DNA of 64,000 bases from Mucilaginibacter sp. 14171R-50 (GCF_010093045.1 NZ_CP048115.1:2418001-2482000), one strand, 5' to 3'. Positions 1 through 8,716 are shown, counted from the first letter of the stretch. Notes: generated by a model not told the origin, from the letters alone. Numbers and translations: made by a program.

Positions 1-1
1 C

Positions 2-2557
2 TTGATGTCTTTACAGGGAAAAGTTGCAGGCTTAACCATCACCAACACAGCCAGCGGCGACCCTAATTCATCACCAAACGTACAATTGCGTGGTATATCA
101 TCCCGTAATGCCGGGTTGGGCCCGCTTTACGTAGTTAACGGTATCCCGGGTGGTAATATTGATAACATTAATCAAAATGATATTGAAAGTATCGACGTAC
201 TGAAGGGCGGGGCAGCGGCAGCGATTTACGGTACCCGCGGCAGCAATGGCGTTATTATTATTACCACCAAGAAAGGCACGTCACAATCGCGTTTTTTTTA
301 TGATGGTTACGCAGCGTTCGACTATGTGACAAACCGCCTTGAAAACCTTTCGGCTGACGACTTTGTGAAGTACCGGGTATCAGCCAAGCAAGGCCAGGAT
401 TACGGCGCCCGTACCGACTGGTTGAAAGCTGTTACCAATTCTCCTGCGTTTAGCCAGAAACATACTGTACAGATGTCTGGCGGTTCAGACAAAACAAATT
501 ATTTTGCTTCGGCAGATTATCGGAATGCGGATGGTATCGACCTTAGGGCGCATAAAAAAGAATATGGAGCACGTATCAATATTACGCATACTACCGACGA
601 TAACTTCCTTACCGCCACGCTGAACGTTGCACCCCGTTTCATGACGACCAGTAACGCAGACCAGGGCAACTTTAACAACGCTTTAACGCTTAACCCAACT
701 TATTCCATCTACGATGATAAGGGTAAGTATAGCTACATCAACACGGGTTTCTTCTCAAACAACCCTGTTGAGAACGGCCGGCTCATTAAATCAGAAGGTG
801 ACATTAAGGAGTTGGACATGAATGCATCATTAAAAGCCAACATCCTGAAAAACCTGAGCACCACGGTTACTATTTCTGAGATAAGCCGTTCTGCCCGCAG
901 CATGAACTTTGCGCCGTCGACACTGTCGAGTATCGTTCACGCAAACAAAACCACTCAAACCAACTATGCATCGCAAAGCCAGGAGGAAAATGATCAAAAG
1001 AACGTAGAGTGGACGGGTAACTACTCGCTTAACCTGGGGCGCAATCATTTTAAATTATTGGGTGGTTACTCGTATTCGATATATAACTATAAACAGTTTT
1101 CTGCACAGAACTACGACTTCCCTTTCGACATCTATCTTTGGAATAACCTGGGCTCGGGCTTGTACAATGGCGGGGCGGCCGGCCAGGGGCAGTCGGCTGT
1201 TGGATCAACCCAAAACGGCTCAACACTTATAGCTTTTTTCGGGCGGTTAAACTATGATTTTGACAGCAAATACATCCTTACTGCAAGTTTACGTCACGAA
1301 GGTTCATCAAAGTTTGGTGCAAATAACAAATGGGGCGATTTTCCTGCGGTTTCCGGTGCCTGGCGCATATCTGAGGAGGAGTTTTTGAAGAACAGCGTGT
1401 CATGGATCAACGATTTAAAAATAAGGGCTGATTATGGTATAACCGGTAACCAGGACTTTGGTAACTACCTTTCGTTGCTGTTATATGGTGGTGCCGGATA
1501 TTTCCCGTTTAATGGCGTGCAATACCAGGTGTATGGTCCGGCTCAGAACGTAAACCCTAACCTAAGCTGGGAGCGTTCTACAAACATCAACGTAGGTGTC
1601 GACTTCACAATGCTAAACAGCCGTTTAAGCGGTTCTATTGATTACTATGTACGCACCAATAAAGATTTGCTGGGCTCTTATCAAGTCCCTCTTCCGCCAA
1701 ACCCGCAAGATAATACTTTCACCAATGTGGGTACAATGCGCAACAACGGTATCGAGGCAACTTTGACTGGTCACATTGTGAGGGGCAGTCAATTTAACTA
1801 TAACGCCAGTGTTGCTTTTTCTTATAATAAAAACAAATTCATTTCTTTTTCTAATAATCTTTATAAAGGAGCGCCGTTTCAGGATGTTGCAGGCTTACCG
1901 GCACCCGGTTCGCCAGGGGCAATCCAACGGATACAGGAAGGGCATAGCATAGGCGAGTTTTATACTTTGCGTTCTGCCGGTGTAAATGATAACGGCGAAT
2001 TACTTGTATACAAAAATGACGGAACAATTGTAGTAGCTAATCAGGCGTCCGATCAGGACAGACAATTTGTAGGTAATGGTTTGCCAAAATTCGTAGCGTC
2101 AATGAATAACAGTTTTCAGTATAAACGCTTTGATTTAAATATCTTTCTGCGAGGAGCATTTGGATATAAAATATTCAACACCCCCGCGTTTTACCTCGGT
2201 ACACCGTCAAGCCAACCTGACGCAAACGTGCTTAAATCGGCATATGATGGTAAAAGCAAATATTCAAAACTGACCAACAACTCTACTACATCAATTGCAT
2301 CTGATTACTTCCTTGAATCAGGCTCGTTTGTAAAGATCGATAATGTATCTATGGGTTACACACAACCGCTAAGATCAAAATATCTTAAATCTGTAAGGTT
2401 ATACGCAGCCGGAAGGAACATCCACACGTTTACCAAATACACAGGTGGCGACCCTGACCTGATACAGATAAACGGCCTTACTCCGGGGGTTAATACGTCG
2501 CTGAACTATTACCCTTCAACCCTTCAACTAATATTTGGTCTGCAGGCAACATTCTAA
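2..2557 (+). CDS. SusC/RagA-like TonB-dependent outer membrane receptor (5' truncated by window edge)
   Basis: This is the C-terminal 851 residues of a TonB-linked outer membrane transporter that would import glycans or peptides captured by its lipoprotein partner. The visible protein opens inside the plug domain (GKVAGLTITN, then YVVNGIPGG and SIDVLKGGAAAAIYG within the first 75 residues). A long beta-barrel follows, ending in an aromatic-terminal strand (LIFGLQATF). The signal peptide, carboxypeptidase-like domain and TonB box lie before base 1. The susD-like gene starts 10 bp downstream, so the two are cotranscribed. The substrate cannot be told from sequence, because no glycosidase or sigma/anti-sigma gene is in view. 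Confidence 0.95.
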   Translation: MMSLQGKVAGLTITNTASGDPNSSPNVQLRGISSRNAGLGPLYVVNGIPGGNIDNINQNDIESIDVLKGGAAAAIYGTRGSNGVIIITTKKGTSQSRFFYDGYAAFDYVTNRLENLSADDFVKYRVSAKQGQDYGARTDWLKAVTNSPAFSQKHTVQMSGGSDKTNYFASADYRNADGIDLRAHKKEYGARINITHTTDDNFLTATLNVAPRFMTTSNADQGNFNNALTLNPTYSIYDDKGKYSYINTGFFSNNPVENGRLIKSEGDIKELDMNASLKANILKNLSTTVTISEISRSARSMNFAPSTLSSIVHANKTTQTNYASQSQEENDQKNVEWTGNYSLNLGRNHFKLLGGYSYSIYNYKQFSAQNYDFPFDIYLWNNLGSGLYNGGAAGQGQSAVGSTQNGSTLIAFFGRLNYDFDSKYILTASLRHEGSSKFGANNKWGDFPAVSGAWRISEEEFLKNSVSWINDLKIRADYGITGNQDFGNYLSLLLYGGAGYFPFNGVQYQVYGPAQNVNPNLSWERSTNINVGVDFTMLNSRLSGSIDYYVRTNKDLLGSYQVPLPPNPQDNTFTNVGTMRNNGIEATLTGHIVRGSQFNYNASVAFSYNKNKFISFSNNLYKGAPFQDVAGLPAPGSPGAIQRIQEGHSIGEFYTLRSAGVNDNGELLVYKNDGTIVVANQASDQDRQFVGNGLPKFVASMNNSFQYKRFDLNIFLRGAFGYKIFNTPAFYLGTPSSQPDANVLKSAYDGKSKYSKLTNNSTTSIASDYFLESGSFVKIDNVSMGYTQPLRSKYLKSVRLYAAGRNIHTFTKYTGGDPDLIQINGLTPGVNTSLNYYPSTLQLIFGLQATF

Positions 2558-2567
2558 TCTTAATAAC

Positions 2568-4295
2568 ATGAAAAAGCACAAATTATATATAACAGGATTG
2601 TTGCTAACGGCACTTGTTGGCGGCAGTTGTACAAAACTGGATGAGCACGTTTACGATAAGGTAGATGCCGCAGGTTTCTTAACCCGTCGTGACGATGTTA
2701 TTCGCGATTTTCTTCGCCCCTTTGAGCACGGTTACTGGAGTATACAAGGTAACGACGTGTATGCGGCAGGTGAAAATGCCAGTGATGAGATAGGTACCTA
2801 TAACCGCCAGGGCGACTGGCAGGACGGGGGGTACTATCAGCGTATGCACTATCACACATGGAACATTAACGATGGTTTTACAAGCGGTGCATGGAAAAAT
2901 TTCTACCAGGGGATTGTTTTAGCTACCAATTCATTGCAGGATATGGAAGCTATATCAGACCCTGCGAAATTAAGTGTTACTCCTGAAGAGCTTGCGGATT
3001 TTAAATCTGAACTGCGTACGCTACGTGCCTGGTTCTACCTAAGGGCGTTTGACTTTTACCGGAATATAGAAATTGTTACCGATGTTAAAAGCTCGACTCA
3101 AGGTAACCCGCAATCAACCCCTCAGGAAACTTTCGCTTATATCGAAAAGGAATTAACCGAGTCAATACCGGATCTGCCAACCCGCGACCAGCTTGGCGCC
3201 AATGGTATAGGCCGCTGGACAAAGGCAGGTGCGGCGGCTCTTTTGGCAAGATTATATTTAAACGCTAAGGTGTACACTGGCACTGAAAAATTCACTGAAT
3301 GCGAAGCGGTATGCCGTGATATTATCACCGGTAAGTACGGTAGCTACCAGTTAGATACGCGTTGGGATGCACCGTTTGACTATACAAACAAAACGGTTAA
3401 CTCTGAAACTATTTATGGTTTCCCCGGTACTTTAGCCCGTACGCACTGGCAGTATGACGGCGGCATGTTTTGGTGGAGTATTACCTATGATGCTCCTCTA
3501 TATTTAGGATTTTCTGATTGGGGTGGTGCTAATCCCCGTTTTGCACTGCAGCCCGGCCGCGATGTAGACAGCGTTGAATATAACTTTCAACTGGGCAAGC
3601 CATTTGTTAAGTTTCAAAGATACCCGGATGATCTTCGCTTAAAAAAGTATAAAAACCTGGGCAATAGTACCCGCGAAGGCATGTTCTTATACGGTTATCT
3701 GCCGTTTACACGTGTAGTGGATGGTAAAACAGTGCAAGACACCGTACGTGGCAACAAAGGGCCATATCCATTGTTCATTCGCGACCAGGTAGGCCAATTC
3801 CTTGGTGCTAAACCCGGTACAAAGATCGCTGATAAAGAATCGAACATGAATCACGCCGATCATAACTCGGGTGTGTTTTTAGTTAAATATCCCATTTACC
3901 CTACGCCAGATCCTAACCGTATTACATCAGCTTATGCAGAAATAAGGCTTACGGAGATCTACTACACACTGGCCGAATGCCTTTATCGTAAAGGCGATAA
4001 GGCAGGGGCAGCACAGTTGCTGAACCAGGTAAGGAAGCGTAACTATCCGGAGGGGTCTCCAAGCTTGTACAAAGCGGATGGCAGCCAGTTAACCGATCAG
4101 GAAATGCTGGATGAGTGGGGCAGGGAGTTCCTGGGGGAAAACCGCCGTCGTACCGACCTGATACGCTGGGGTGTGTTTTCCACCGGTACCTGGTGGGATA
4201 AGCAACCTGATGCTGATAACCATACGGAGATTTTCCCTATAGGCAGAGATATTCTTAATATAAACCCGCAATTAAAGCAAAATCCGGGTTATTAA
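2568..4295 (+). CDS. SusD/RagB-like nutrient-binding outer membrane lipoprotein
   Basis: A 575-residue SusD-family protein that forms the lid over the SusC channel and binds substrate on the cell surface. The start at 2568 gives a typical lipoprotein signal (MKKHKLYITGLLLTALVGG followed by Ser-Cys-Thr), so I prefer it to an in-frame ATG 33 bp upstream that overlaps susC. TPR-like helical segments occur around residues 95-240 (for example LRAWFYLRAFDFY). The C-terminal RagB/SusD segment contains RLTEIYYTLAECLYRKG and ENRRRTDLIRWGVF, which are hallmark SusD motifs. Length is normal for the family. A terminator follows directly, closing a two-gene operon as far as the window shows. Confidence 0.95.
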   Translation: MKKHKLYITGLLLTALVGGSCTKLDEHVYDKVDAAGFLTRRDDVIRDFLRPFEHGYWSIQGNDVYAAGENASDEIGTYNRQGDWQDGGYYQRMHYHTWNINDGFTSGAWKNFYQGIVLATNSLQDMEAISDPAKLSVTPEELADFKSELRTLRAWFYLRAFDFYRNIEIVTDVKSSTQGNPQSTPQETFAYIEKELTESIPDLPTRDQLGANGIGRWTKAGAAALLARLYLNAKVYTGTEKFTECEAVCRDIITGKYGSYQLDTRWDAPFDYTNKTVNSETIYGFPGTLARTHWQYDGGMFWWSITYDAPLYLGFSDWGGANPRFALQPGRDVDSVEYNFQLGKPFVKFQRYPDDLRLKKYKNLGNSTREGMFLYGYLPFTRVVDGKTVQDTVRGNKGPYPLFIRDQVGQFLGAKPGTKIADKESNMNHADHNSGVFLVKYPIYPTPDPNRITSAYAEIRLTEIYYTLAECLYRKGDKAGAAQLLNQVRKRNYPEGSPSLYKADGSQLTDQEMLDEWGREFLGENRRRTDLIRWGVFSTGTWWDKQPDADNHTEIFPIGRDILNINPQLKQNPGY

Positions 4296-4314
4296 GATTG
4301 GTTGATTGGTTTAT

Positions 4315-4351
4315 GCGGCGGCGTCTTCAAAATGAGGGCGCCGCTTTTTTT
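4315..4351 (+). terminator. Rho-independent terminator of the susCD operon
   Basis: GCGGCG at 4315-4320 pairs with CGCCGC at 4339-4344, and a run of seven T follows. It lies 20 bp after the susD stop codon. Confidence 0.75.
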
Positions 4352-4428
4352 ATAGAATGTCAGGAAAGCGTTGTCAGCGCATCGAAATGAATCTTAATCG
4401 TTAATTTTGACGTAGATAAAAATTTGAG

Positions 4429-5196
4429 ATGTCAATAACTACAGAGGACGAAAGAATAGGGATGCAACAAGCAAGCGACGCTGTTGCGATCGCCCTTAGA
4501 AAGATGCGCGAATTTGCCAGGCCTGGTATTTCAACAAAGGAACTCGACGAGTACGGCGGTGAGTTGCTGGCACAAATGGGCGCATACTCCGCACCTAAGT
4601 TAACTTATGACTTCCCTGGCTATACATGTATTAGCATCAACGAAGAGGCTGCGCATGGCATACCATCGGCAAATAAGATATTAAAAGAGGGTGACCTGGT
4701 AAATATCGATGTATCAGCAGAATTAAACGGCTATTGGGCCGACAACGGCGGTTCATTTGTGTTGGGCGAGGATATTCATGGGCATGGCAAACTCGTTGAC
4801 ACATCGAAAGAGATATTGCGAAAAGCCATCAGTAATATCAAAGGTGGTGTAAGGGTTTCAGAGATAGGCAGGCTAATAGAAACCGAGGCGAAGAAAGCCG
4901 GGTATACAGTAATAAAAAACCTTACAGGCCATGGTGTGGGCCGCAGTTTGCACGAAGAGCCGCATGAGATAGCAAACTATTGCGATAAATATAATACAAC
5001 GCGGTTTAAGAAGAATTCGGTAGTAGCAATAGAAACTTTTATATCAACCCGGTCGACCATTGCCGATACACAAGCAGACGGCTGGACACTTATCGGCAAC
5101 AGGGGAGGTTTTGTGGCCCAGCATGAACATACCATTATGGTTACAGGTGGCCAGCCGGTAATACTTACTGGGCAGAACGGTATTTGGGATCAATAA
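4429..5196 (+). CDS. map: Methionine aminopeptidase, type I
   Basis: A 255-residue M24 metallopeptidase that removes the initiator methionine from nascent proteins in the cytoplasm. The residues expected of a type I enzyme are all visible: substrate-binding His76 in the AHGIPS motif, metal ligands Asp94 and Asp105 (NIDVSAELNGYWADNGGS), His168 in TGHGVGRSLHEEP, Glu202 in AIETF and Glu233 in QHEHT. Their spacing matches the E. coli enzyme. There is no N-terminal zinc-finger or SH3-binding extension. It is monocistronic by spacing. TAATTTTG at 4402-4409 resembles the Bacteroidota -7 promoter motif, but no well-spaced -33 element is evident. Confidence 0.95.
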   Translation: MSITTEDERIGMQQASDAVAIALRKMREFARPGISTKELDEYGGELLAQMGAYSAPKLTYDFPGYTCISINEEAAHGIPSANKILKEGDLVNIDVSAELNGYWADNGGSFVLGEDIHGHGKLVDTSKEILRKAISNIKGGVRVSEIGRLIETEAKKAGYTVIKNLTGHGVGRSLHEEPHEIANYCDKYNTTRFKKNSVVAIETFISTRSTIADTQADGWTLIGNRGGFVAQHEHTIMVTGGQPVILTGQNGIWDQ

Positions 5197-5293
5197 AATC
5201 AGTCGGCACTCTTGAGGGTTTCTAACTCCCTTTGTAAATGAGTAAGATATTTAGGTTTACAAACCTCGTAGGCAATCAAAGAAGATATAGAAA

Positions 5294-5329
5294 TAAAAAG
5301 GGACAAATCAATTTTACTTGATTTGTCCC
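5294..5329 (-). terminator. Strong minus-strand intrinsic terminator
   Basis: A perfect 12-bp inverted repeat (5300-5311 with 5318-5329, arm GGGACAAATCAA, 6-nt loop) is followed on the minus strand by a run of T residues. It directly follows a tRNA-3'-end-like sequence (5331-5395), just as a tRNA terminator would. Confidence 0.7.
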
Positions 5330-5330
5330 T

Positions 5331-5395
5331 AGAGGTGATCCCTGTGGTACCTATATCGAACCGATTTATTGAGAAAATGAAAAAGATTGGGCAGA
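5331..5395. repeat. tRNA-3'-end-like remnant 1 (candidate old attachment site)
   Basis: Read on the minus strand, this segment contains GGTTCGA and then GGGATCAC, the T-loop and acceptor elements of the nearby tRNA-Lys, but the intervening T-stem does not pair. On the plus strand it could encode VVPISNRFIEK, which is very similar to the reading from remnant 2 at 5750 (MVSTSNQFIEK). Several differences are synonymous, so the copies may descend from the 3' ends of integrase genes that ran into an attachment site. No intact recombinase is present. Interpretation is inference; the sequence similarity is direct. Confidence 0.5.
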
Positions 5396-5431
5396 TAAAA
5401 AACGAAAAGAAGGACGAGTAATAGCTTCAAG

Positions 5432-5650
5432 TCAAATTTTTATGGTCAATGTCCAACAAAGAAAAGGGAAAGAACAAAAAAAACTTACTATCAAACTTCC
5501 CACAAAAACTCCAACAGCGATCAAAACCATTTTTATGAATAATAAAATCCCCTGTTCATGTTCACTAAATTTATTCAAAATATCTGAGCGAAAAATAGTT
5601 GATATGCCCGAAAGGAGCAGGGTGAAAATCAGTGGTAGAACCAGCAGCAT
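5432..5650 (-). CDS. Possible small two-helix membrane protein
   Basis: A 72-residue minus-strand frame with two strongly hydrophobic segments (about residues 2-20 and 36-62, including GVFVGSLIVSFF) separated by a short charged linker. This composition is much more protein-like than the overlapping plus-strand frame at 5442-5708, which is lysine- and serine-rich and lacks a domain. An in-frame stop lies just upstream of the ATG, so the start cannot move far. It sits between tRNA-like remnants 1 and 2 in an AT-rich islet. I do not recognise a family, and it may be spurious. Confidence 0.35.
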   Translation of the reverse strand: MLLVLPLIFTLLLSGISTIFRSDILNKFSEHEQGILLFIKMVLIAVGVFVGSLIVSFFCSFPFLCWTLTIKI

Positions 5651-5718
5651 TAGAAAAAGAGCTCATCTTGCATACAGATTAAAAATGGGTTTGAGGAATT
5701 TAGCGTAATATAAAATAA

Positions 5719-5746
5719 AATAGCAAAATATATTATATCTGGCTAT
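5719..5746 (-). terminator. Weak minus-strand terminator after remnant 2
   Basis: The imperfect hairpin AGCCAGATATA / TATATTTTGCT is followed on the minus strand by TATTTTATTT. It resembles the terminator after tRNA-Lys (6533-6563) in both position and sequence, as if copied together with the tRNA end. Confidence 0.4.
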
Positions 5747-5749
5747 ACT

Positions 5750-5811
5750 CCGTGAACGCTATGGTATCTACTTCGAACCAGTTTATTGAGAAGCTAAGAA
5801 AAATAGCCGAT
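5750..5811. repeat. tRNA-3'-end-like remnant 2, homologous to remnant 1
   Basis: The plus-strand stretch around TTCGAACCAGTTTATTGAGA matches remnant 1 (TCGAACCGATTTATTGAGA) over roughly 45 bp. It precedes, on the minus strand, a hairpin like the tRNA-Lys terminator. It bounds the 204-aa gene at 5849-6463 on the side away from tRNA-Lys. Confidence 0.5.
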
Positions 5812-5848
5812 TTTATGGTAACCTAGTGATTTATAAAATAGCGTTAAC

Positions 5849-6463
5849 TCATTTTTGCAACTCTATCAACAACTGATCAATTTCTTTCGAAACCTCAGTT
5901 TGAGAAGTGCTTTTTCCCAATCCTATTAAATACAATTTTTTGCATATTTCAACAAGTAGTCCCATGTGTGAAGTTTGATCAGGCGACCAAGTCTCCGCAT
6001 TTATAATATGACCATCTACAACCGCGCTTAAATAACTTGTCTCGCCGTCGAACCCCATTGTCTTTTCTTCTGGTTGACGAGTCTGTTTGAGAGCTATATT
6101 AAATAAGGTCAAAATTCTATTATAAAAATCTTTGGTAATTTCAGTAGAAGCATGTTTCACTTTTACTTTACTTTTATTTTTTGAATACCAATAGCTTGTA
6201 GATAGATGGTTAGAATTGATAAAAAAGTGATTGGCTTTTTCTTCAACAGAGAAAGCAAATTCTGAAGAGAAAGAAGGAATCAATGTATACCGAGCCGATG
6301 GCTTGTCAGAAAAATCTTTATAAAGCAATGGGAATAACCCGATATAGTAGTCTTTTAAAATTCCGGTTTCCGAATTTAATTCTGAGGGTTTTAGATATTT
6401 ATCTTGACCAGAGGCCGTTAAAATATATATATAAGTCAAAAGGATGCAAAAAATGTATTTCAT
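5849..6463 (-). CDS. Secreted protein of unknown function
   Basis: A 204-residue protein with an N-terminal signal peptide ending near TASGQ, so probably exported to the periplasm or outer surface. The mature part is polar and rich in Lys, Ser and Tyr, with no cysteines in a lipobox and no recognisable domain. The C-terminal third (VEICKKLYLIGLGKS, then EIDQLLIELQ) looks helical. It lies alone in an AT-rich islet between tRNA-Lys and remnant 2, so it may be cargo of a small integrated element. Function unknown. Confidence 0.7.
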   Translation of the reverse strand: MKYIFCILLTYIYILTASGQDKYLKPSELNSETGILKDYYIGLFPLLYKDFSDKPSARYTLIPSFSSEFAFSVEEKANHFFINSNHLSTSYWYSKNKSKVKVKHASTEITKDFYNRILTLFNIALKQTRQPEEKTMGFDGETSYLSAVVDGHIINAETWSPDQTSHMGLLVEICKKLYLIGLGKSTSQTEVSKEIDQLLIELQK

Positions 6464-6532
6464 CAGTTCTGAAAATTAGGACCTTACATTCGATTGATTA
6501 AAATTGGATTACGGATTACTGCAATATATAAC

Positions 6533-6563
6533 AAAAATAGCCAGATACATTGTATCTAGCTAT
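6533..6563 (-). terminator. Terminator of tRNA-Lys
   Basis: ATAGCCAGATAC (6537-6548) pairs with GTATCTAGCTAT (6552-6563). On the minus strand the hairpin follows the tRNA end by 4 nt and is trailed by TTTTTG. Confidence 0.75.
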
Positions 6564-6567
6564 TCAG

Positions 6568-6640
6568 TGATCCCGCTGGGACTCGAACCCAGGACCCCAA
6601 CATTAAAAGTGTTATGCTCTACCGGCTGAGCTACGGAATC
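6568..6640 (-). tRNA. tRNA-Lys (anticodon TTT)
   Basis: A 73-nt cloverleaf on the minus strand. The acceptor is GATTCCG with CGGGATC plus discriminator A, the D arm is GCTC/GAGC, the anticodon stem is TAACA/TGTTG around loop CTTTTAA, and the T arm contains GGTTCGAGTCC. CCA is not encoded. It is the likely integration target for the small islets on its 3' side. Confidence 0.95.
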
Positions 6641-6769
6641 AACTTTTAACTTTCGGCTGTTATACCGTTTCCGTTTAAAGTGGTGCAAATATAGGGTTTA
6701 TTGATATATCCCGCAAGCCTATTTTTAATAAATTGTAAAGTTTACAATAAGTGCTTCAAACACAAAATT

Positions 6770-7780
6770 TTAAAATTTAACTATTGCCAATTTTCCTTTG
6801 TCGCCGGCCATTAAAACAAGACTGCCGTTTTTCGCCTTTTTGCATACATTGTAACTATCGCTGTCAATTTTATGCCATGTGTTACCACCATCAGTGCTTA
6901 CGTTGGTCCCGGGGGTGCCGGTTGATAGAAAGGTATTCCCTTTAATATATTCAACACACGACTGATATCCAGCAGGCCCGGATGCAGGGGTACTGCCCGT
7001 ATAACTTGTATGGTTTATCCGAAACAAGTAAGCTACAGAATCGGTGTGCTGGTCTTTCGCATAATTACCGCCTACAATAATTGCCCTGCCGTTACCAAAC
7101 GCTACCGAGAAAGCCCCTCTGCTTGCGGTGCCGTCAGTTAACGGTAAGCTTGTGGCCGTCCACATTTGATTTATAAGCGGCGAAGTCAAAATTCGACTGT
7201 TGCTTCCACCGGTAACTATCGTTATTTTGTTAGTTACCCGCAAACAGGTACCACTTGCGGCAAATGCGGCTTCATTTTTTAAAGCAAGGGGCGCATTAAC
7301 AACAGTACTCCACGTTTCGCCCCCGTCCAGGGTTTGTAACAACAGGAATTTATTGTTGATAGGATCGCCTAAAACAAAACCATGCTGTTTGTCAGAAAAA
7401 TCCATTGCATCCAAAAAATATGCGGTGTCAGTTTTTTGGTATTTTATCGTCCAGCTTGTTCCTCCATCTGTTGTTTTAAGAATATAGGCCGGCGACCCGG
7501 AGGAAATAACTATAGCTTCCGTGTCAGAAAACGCTTCGATGTCTCTAAAGTCACATTTTTCAAATCCTTTTACCTGCTGCCATGTCCAGGTAAAGCCACC
7601 ATCCCTGGTAACCCCAATAGTTCCGGCTGTACCACTAACCCAGGCAATGTTGTCGTTTACTACAGAAAGGCCGCGAAAGCTGTTGGGCCTGTTTTGCTCA
7701 ATCGGTGTTATCTTCTGGGCTTTTAGGCAAATACCCGCGGATAATAATACTACTAGTAAGATATATTTTTTGATACCCAT
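6770..7780 (-). CDS. Ycf48/Hcf136-like BNR-repeat secreted protein
   Basis: A 336-residue protein with a signal peptide (residues about 1-21, ending LKAQ) and a beta-propeller-like chain. BNR/Asp-box motifs occur at VTRDGGFTW, KTTDGGTSW, QTLDGGETW and VSTDGGNTW. The family resembles the photosystem II assembly factor Ycf48, but in non-photosynthetic Bacteroidota the role is unknown, possibly periplasmic or surface binding. It is monocistronic, with tRNA genes on both sides. The fold assignment is firm and the function open. Confidence 0.85.
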   Translation of the reverse strand: MGIKKYILLVVLLSAGICLKAQKITPIEQNRPNSFRGLSVVNDNIAWVSGTAGTIGVTRDGGFTWTWQQVKGFEKCDFRDIEAFSDTEAIVISSGSPAYILKTTDGGTSWTIKYQKTDTAYFLDAMDFSDKQHGFVLGDPINNKFLLLQTLDGGETWSTVVNAPLALKNEAAFAASGTCLRVTNKITIVTGGSNSRILTSPLINQMWTATSLPLTDGTASRGAFSVAFGNGRAIIVGGNYAKDQHTDSVAYLFRINHTSYTGSTPASGPAGYQSCVEYIKGNTFLSTGTPGTNVSTDGGNTWHKIDSDSYNVCKKAKNGSLVLMAGDKGKLAIVKF

Positions 7781-7893
7781 GCTATAAGTTTTACCGAAGT
7801 TACTTTTTGAATCGTGTTTTGCAAAATCGGCGCTTATTTTACATTTATTTTATTGGCATTGCATAAAACAATTATATTTGCAACCTCATAAAT

Positions 7894-7977
7894 GCCCGGA
7901 TGGCGAAATTGGTAAACGTTGCGGTCTCAGAAGCCGTTGAGAATTGTCTCTTGAGAGTTCGAGTCTCTCTTCGGGCA
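7894..7977 (+). tRNA. tRNA-Leu (anticodon CAG)
   Basis: An 84-nt class II tRNA. The acceptor is GCCCGGA/TTCGGGC with discriminator A, the D loop contains AAATTGGTAAAC, and the anticodon loop is CTCAGAA closed by GCGGT/GCCGT. A variable arm and T-loop GTTCGAG are present. CCA is not encoded. Confidence 0.9.
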
Positions 7978-7986
7978 CATCCATTG

Positions 7987-8040
7987 AAGTCTTAAGTTTA
8001 AAGTCCGAAGCTGTTAGGCGGACTTTCGACTTAAGACTTT
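7987..8040 (+). terminator. Long hairpin between the two tRNA-Leu genes
   Basis: AAGTCTTAAGT (7987-7997) pairs with ACTTAAGACTT (8029-8039). An inner pairing AAAGTCCG/CGGACTTT is followed by a short T tract. It could terminate the first tRNA or serve as a processing signal. Confidence 0.45.
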
Positions 8041-8051
8041 TACTTGATAAA

Positions 8052-8135
8052 GCCCGGGTGGCGAAATTGGTAGACGCACCATCTTGAGGGGGTGGCATTC
8101 GTAAGGATGTACGAGTTCGAATCTCGTTCCGGGCA
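8052..8135 (+). tRNA. tRNA-Leu (anticodon GAG)
   Basis: An 84-nt class II tRNA. The acceptor is GCCCGGG/TCCGGGC with discriminator A. The anticodon loop TTGAGGG is closed by CCATC/GGTGG. The T-loop is GTTCGAA. Its 3' end is 46 bp from the first phage gene, so it marks the left border of the phage-like block and may have been its integration site, although no second copy of the tRNA end was seen on the right. Confidence 0.9.
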
Positions 8136-8181
8136 CTGTATGATGATACCTGGATTTAGCTGCAGCTTAAACGGCGAGTGG

Positions 8182-8433
8182 CTATTTGAGGGTTGCAGGC
8201 CTGATCTCTTCTATTTTATTTTGTAACACGGCTACCTGCTCTTCAAGCACCTTCAGGCGCACTTCGTTTATTCGATTTTGGGCCTCCTGCTGAATCTTGA
8301 CTTCGCTTATTTCCCCCTTCAATTGAAAAAAAGTTGTTAAAACTGAAGTCACAATGCTGGCAGTGCCCAATATCGTCACAACAATATTTTTTATAGTAAT
8401 GCCTTTTAACTGTCGATGTTCAATAGATGTCAT
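8182..8433 (-). CDS. Small membrane-anchored coiled-coil phage protein
   Basis: An 83-residue protein with one membrane segment (about residues 16-37) followed by a heptad-rich helix (VRLKVLEEQVAVLQNKIEEI). This is the usual layout of small phage accessory or lysis-associated proteins such as i-spanin- or hemolysin XhlA-like proteins, but no specific family is assured. It follows the holin-like gene and is the last gene of the phage block. No endolysin accompanies it. Confidence 0.6.
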   Translation of the reverse strand: MTSIEHRQLKGITIKNIVVTILGTASIVTSVLTTFFQLKGEISEVKIQQEAQNRINEVRLKVLEEQVAVLQNKIEEIRPATLK

Positions 8434-8494
8434 TTAAGTAAAGATAATCGCGCCTTATACGCGGTATTGTGTAGATGAATTGTAAATCGAGGCT

Positions 8495-8716
8495 TTAATC
8501 ATTTAAAGGCTCATATTGTTTAACAGCAAACTGCGCCAACACTGCAATTGTACTGCCAATAGCAATTATGATGGTTGTAAGTTTTACCGGCATTCCGGTG
8601 ATTTGCGAAAGCGAGGTACCCATACCGGCCAGGCCGATTCCGAAAACCTGCATCCGCTTAAAAAACGTTGGGGTGTCGCTTTTTAGGCGTTCCCAAAAGG
8701 TGTATTTTTTTTCCAT
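8495..8716 (-). CDS. Holin-like two-helix membrane protein
   Basis: A 73-residue protein with a charged N-terminus (MEKKYTFWERLKSDTPTFFK) and two hydrophobic stretches (about 25-41 and 45-65). This matches small holin-like proteins found at the end of Bacteroidota prophage late operons. It would make pores in the inner membrane at lysis. The partner endolysin is absent from the window, so lysis may be lost. Assignment rests on size, topology and position. Confidence 0.6.
   Translation of the reverse strand: MEKKYTFWERLKSDTPTFFKRMQVFGIGLAGMGTSLSQITGMPVKLTTIIIAIGSTIAVLAQFAVKQYEPLND

Noticed and set aside
5442..5708. 88-residue plus-strand frame
   Set aside because: Lysine/serine-rich with no domain; the overlapping minus-strand frame is far more protein-like and itself only tentative.
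5331..5811. Intact additional tRNA genes
   Set aside because: T-stem and anticodon arm cannot be formed; only fragments of tRNA-like 3' ends are present.
8052..8135. tRNA-Leu(GAG) as proven phage attachment site
   Set aside because: No second copy of the tRNA 3' end was found near 34 kb or 38-39 kb, so the site remains only a possibility.
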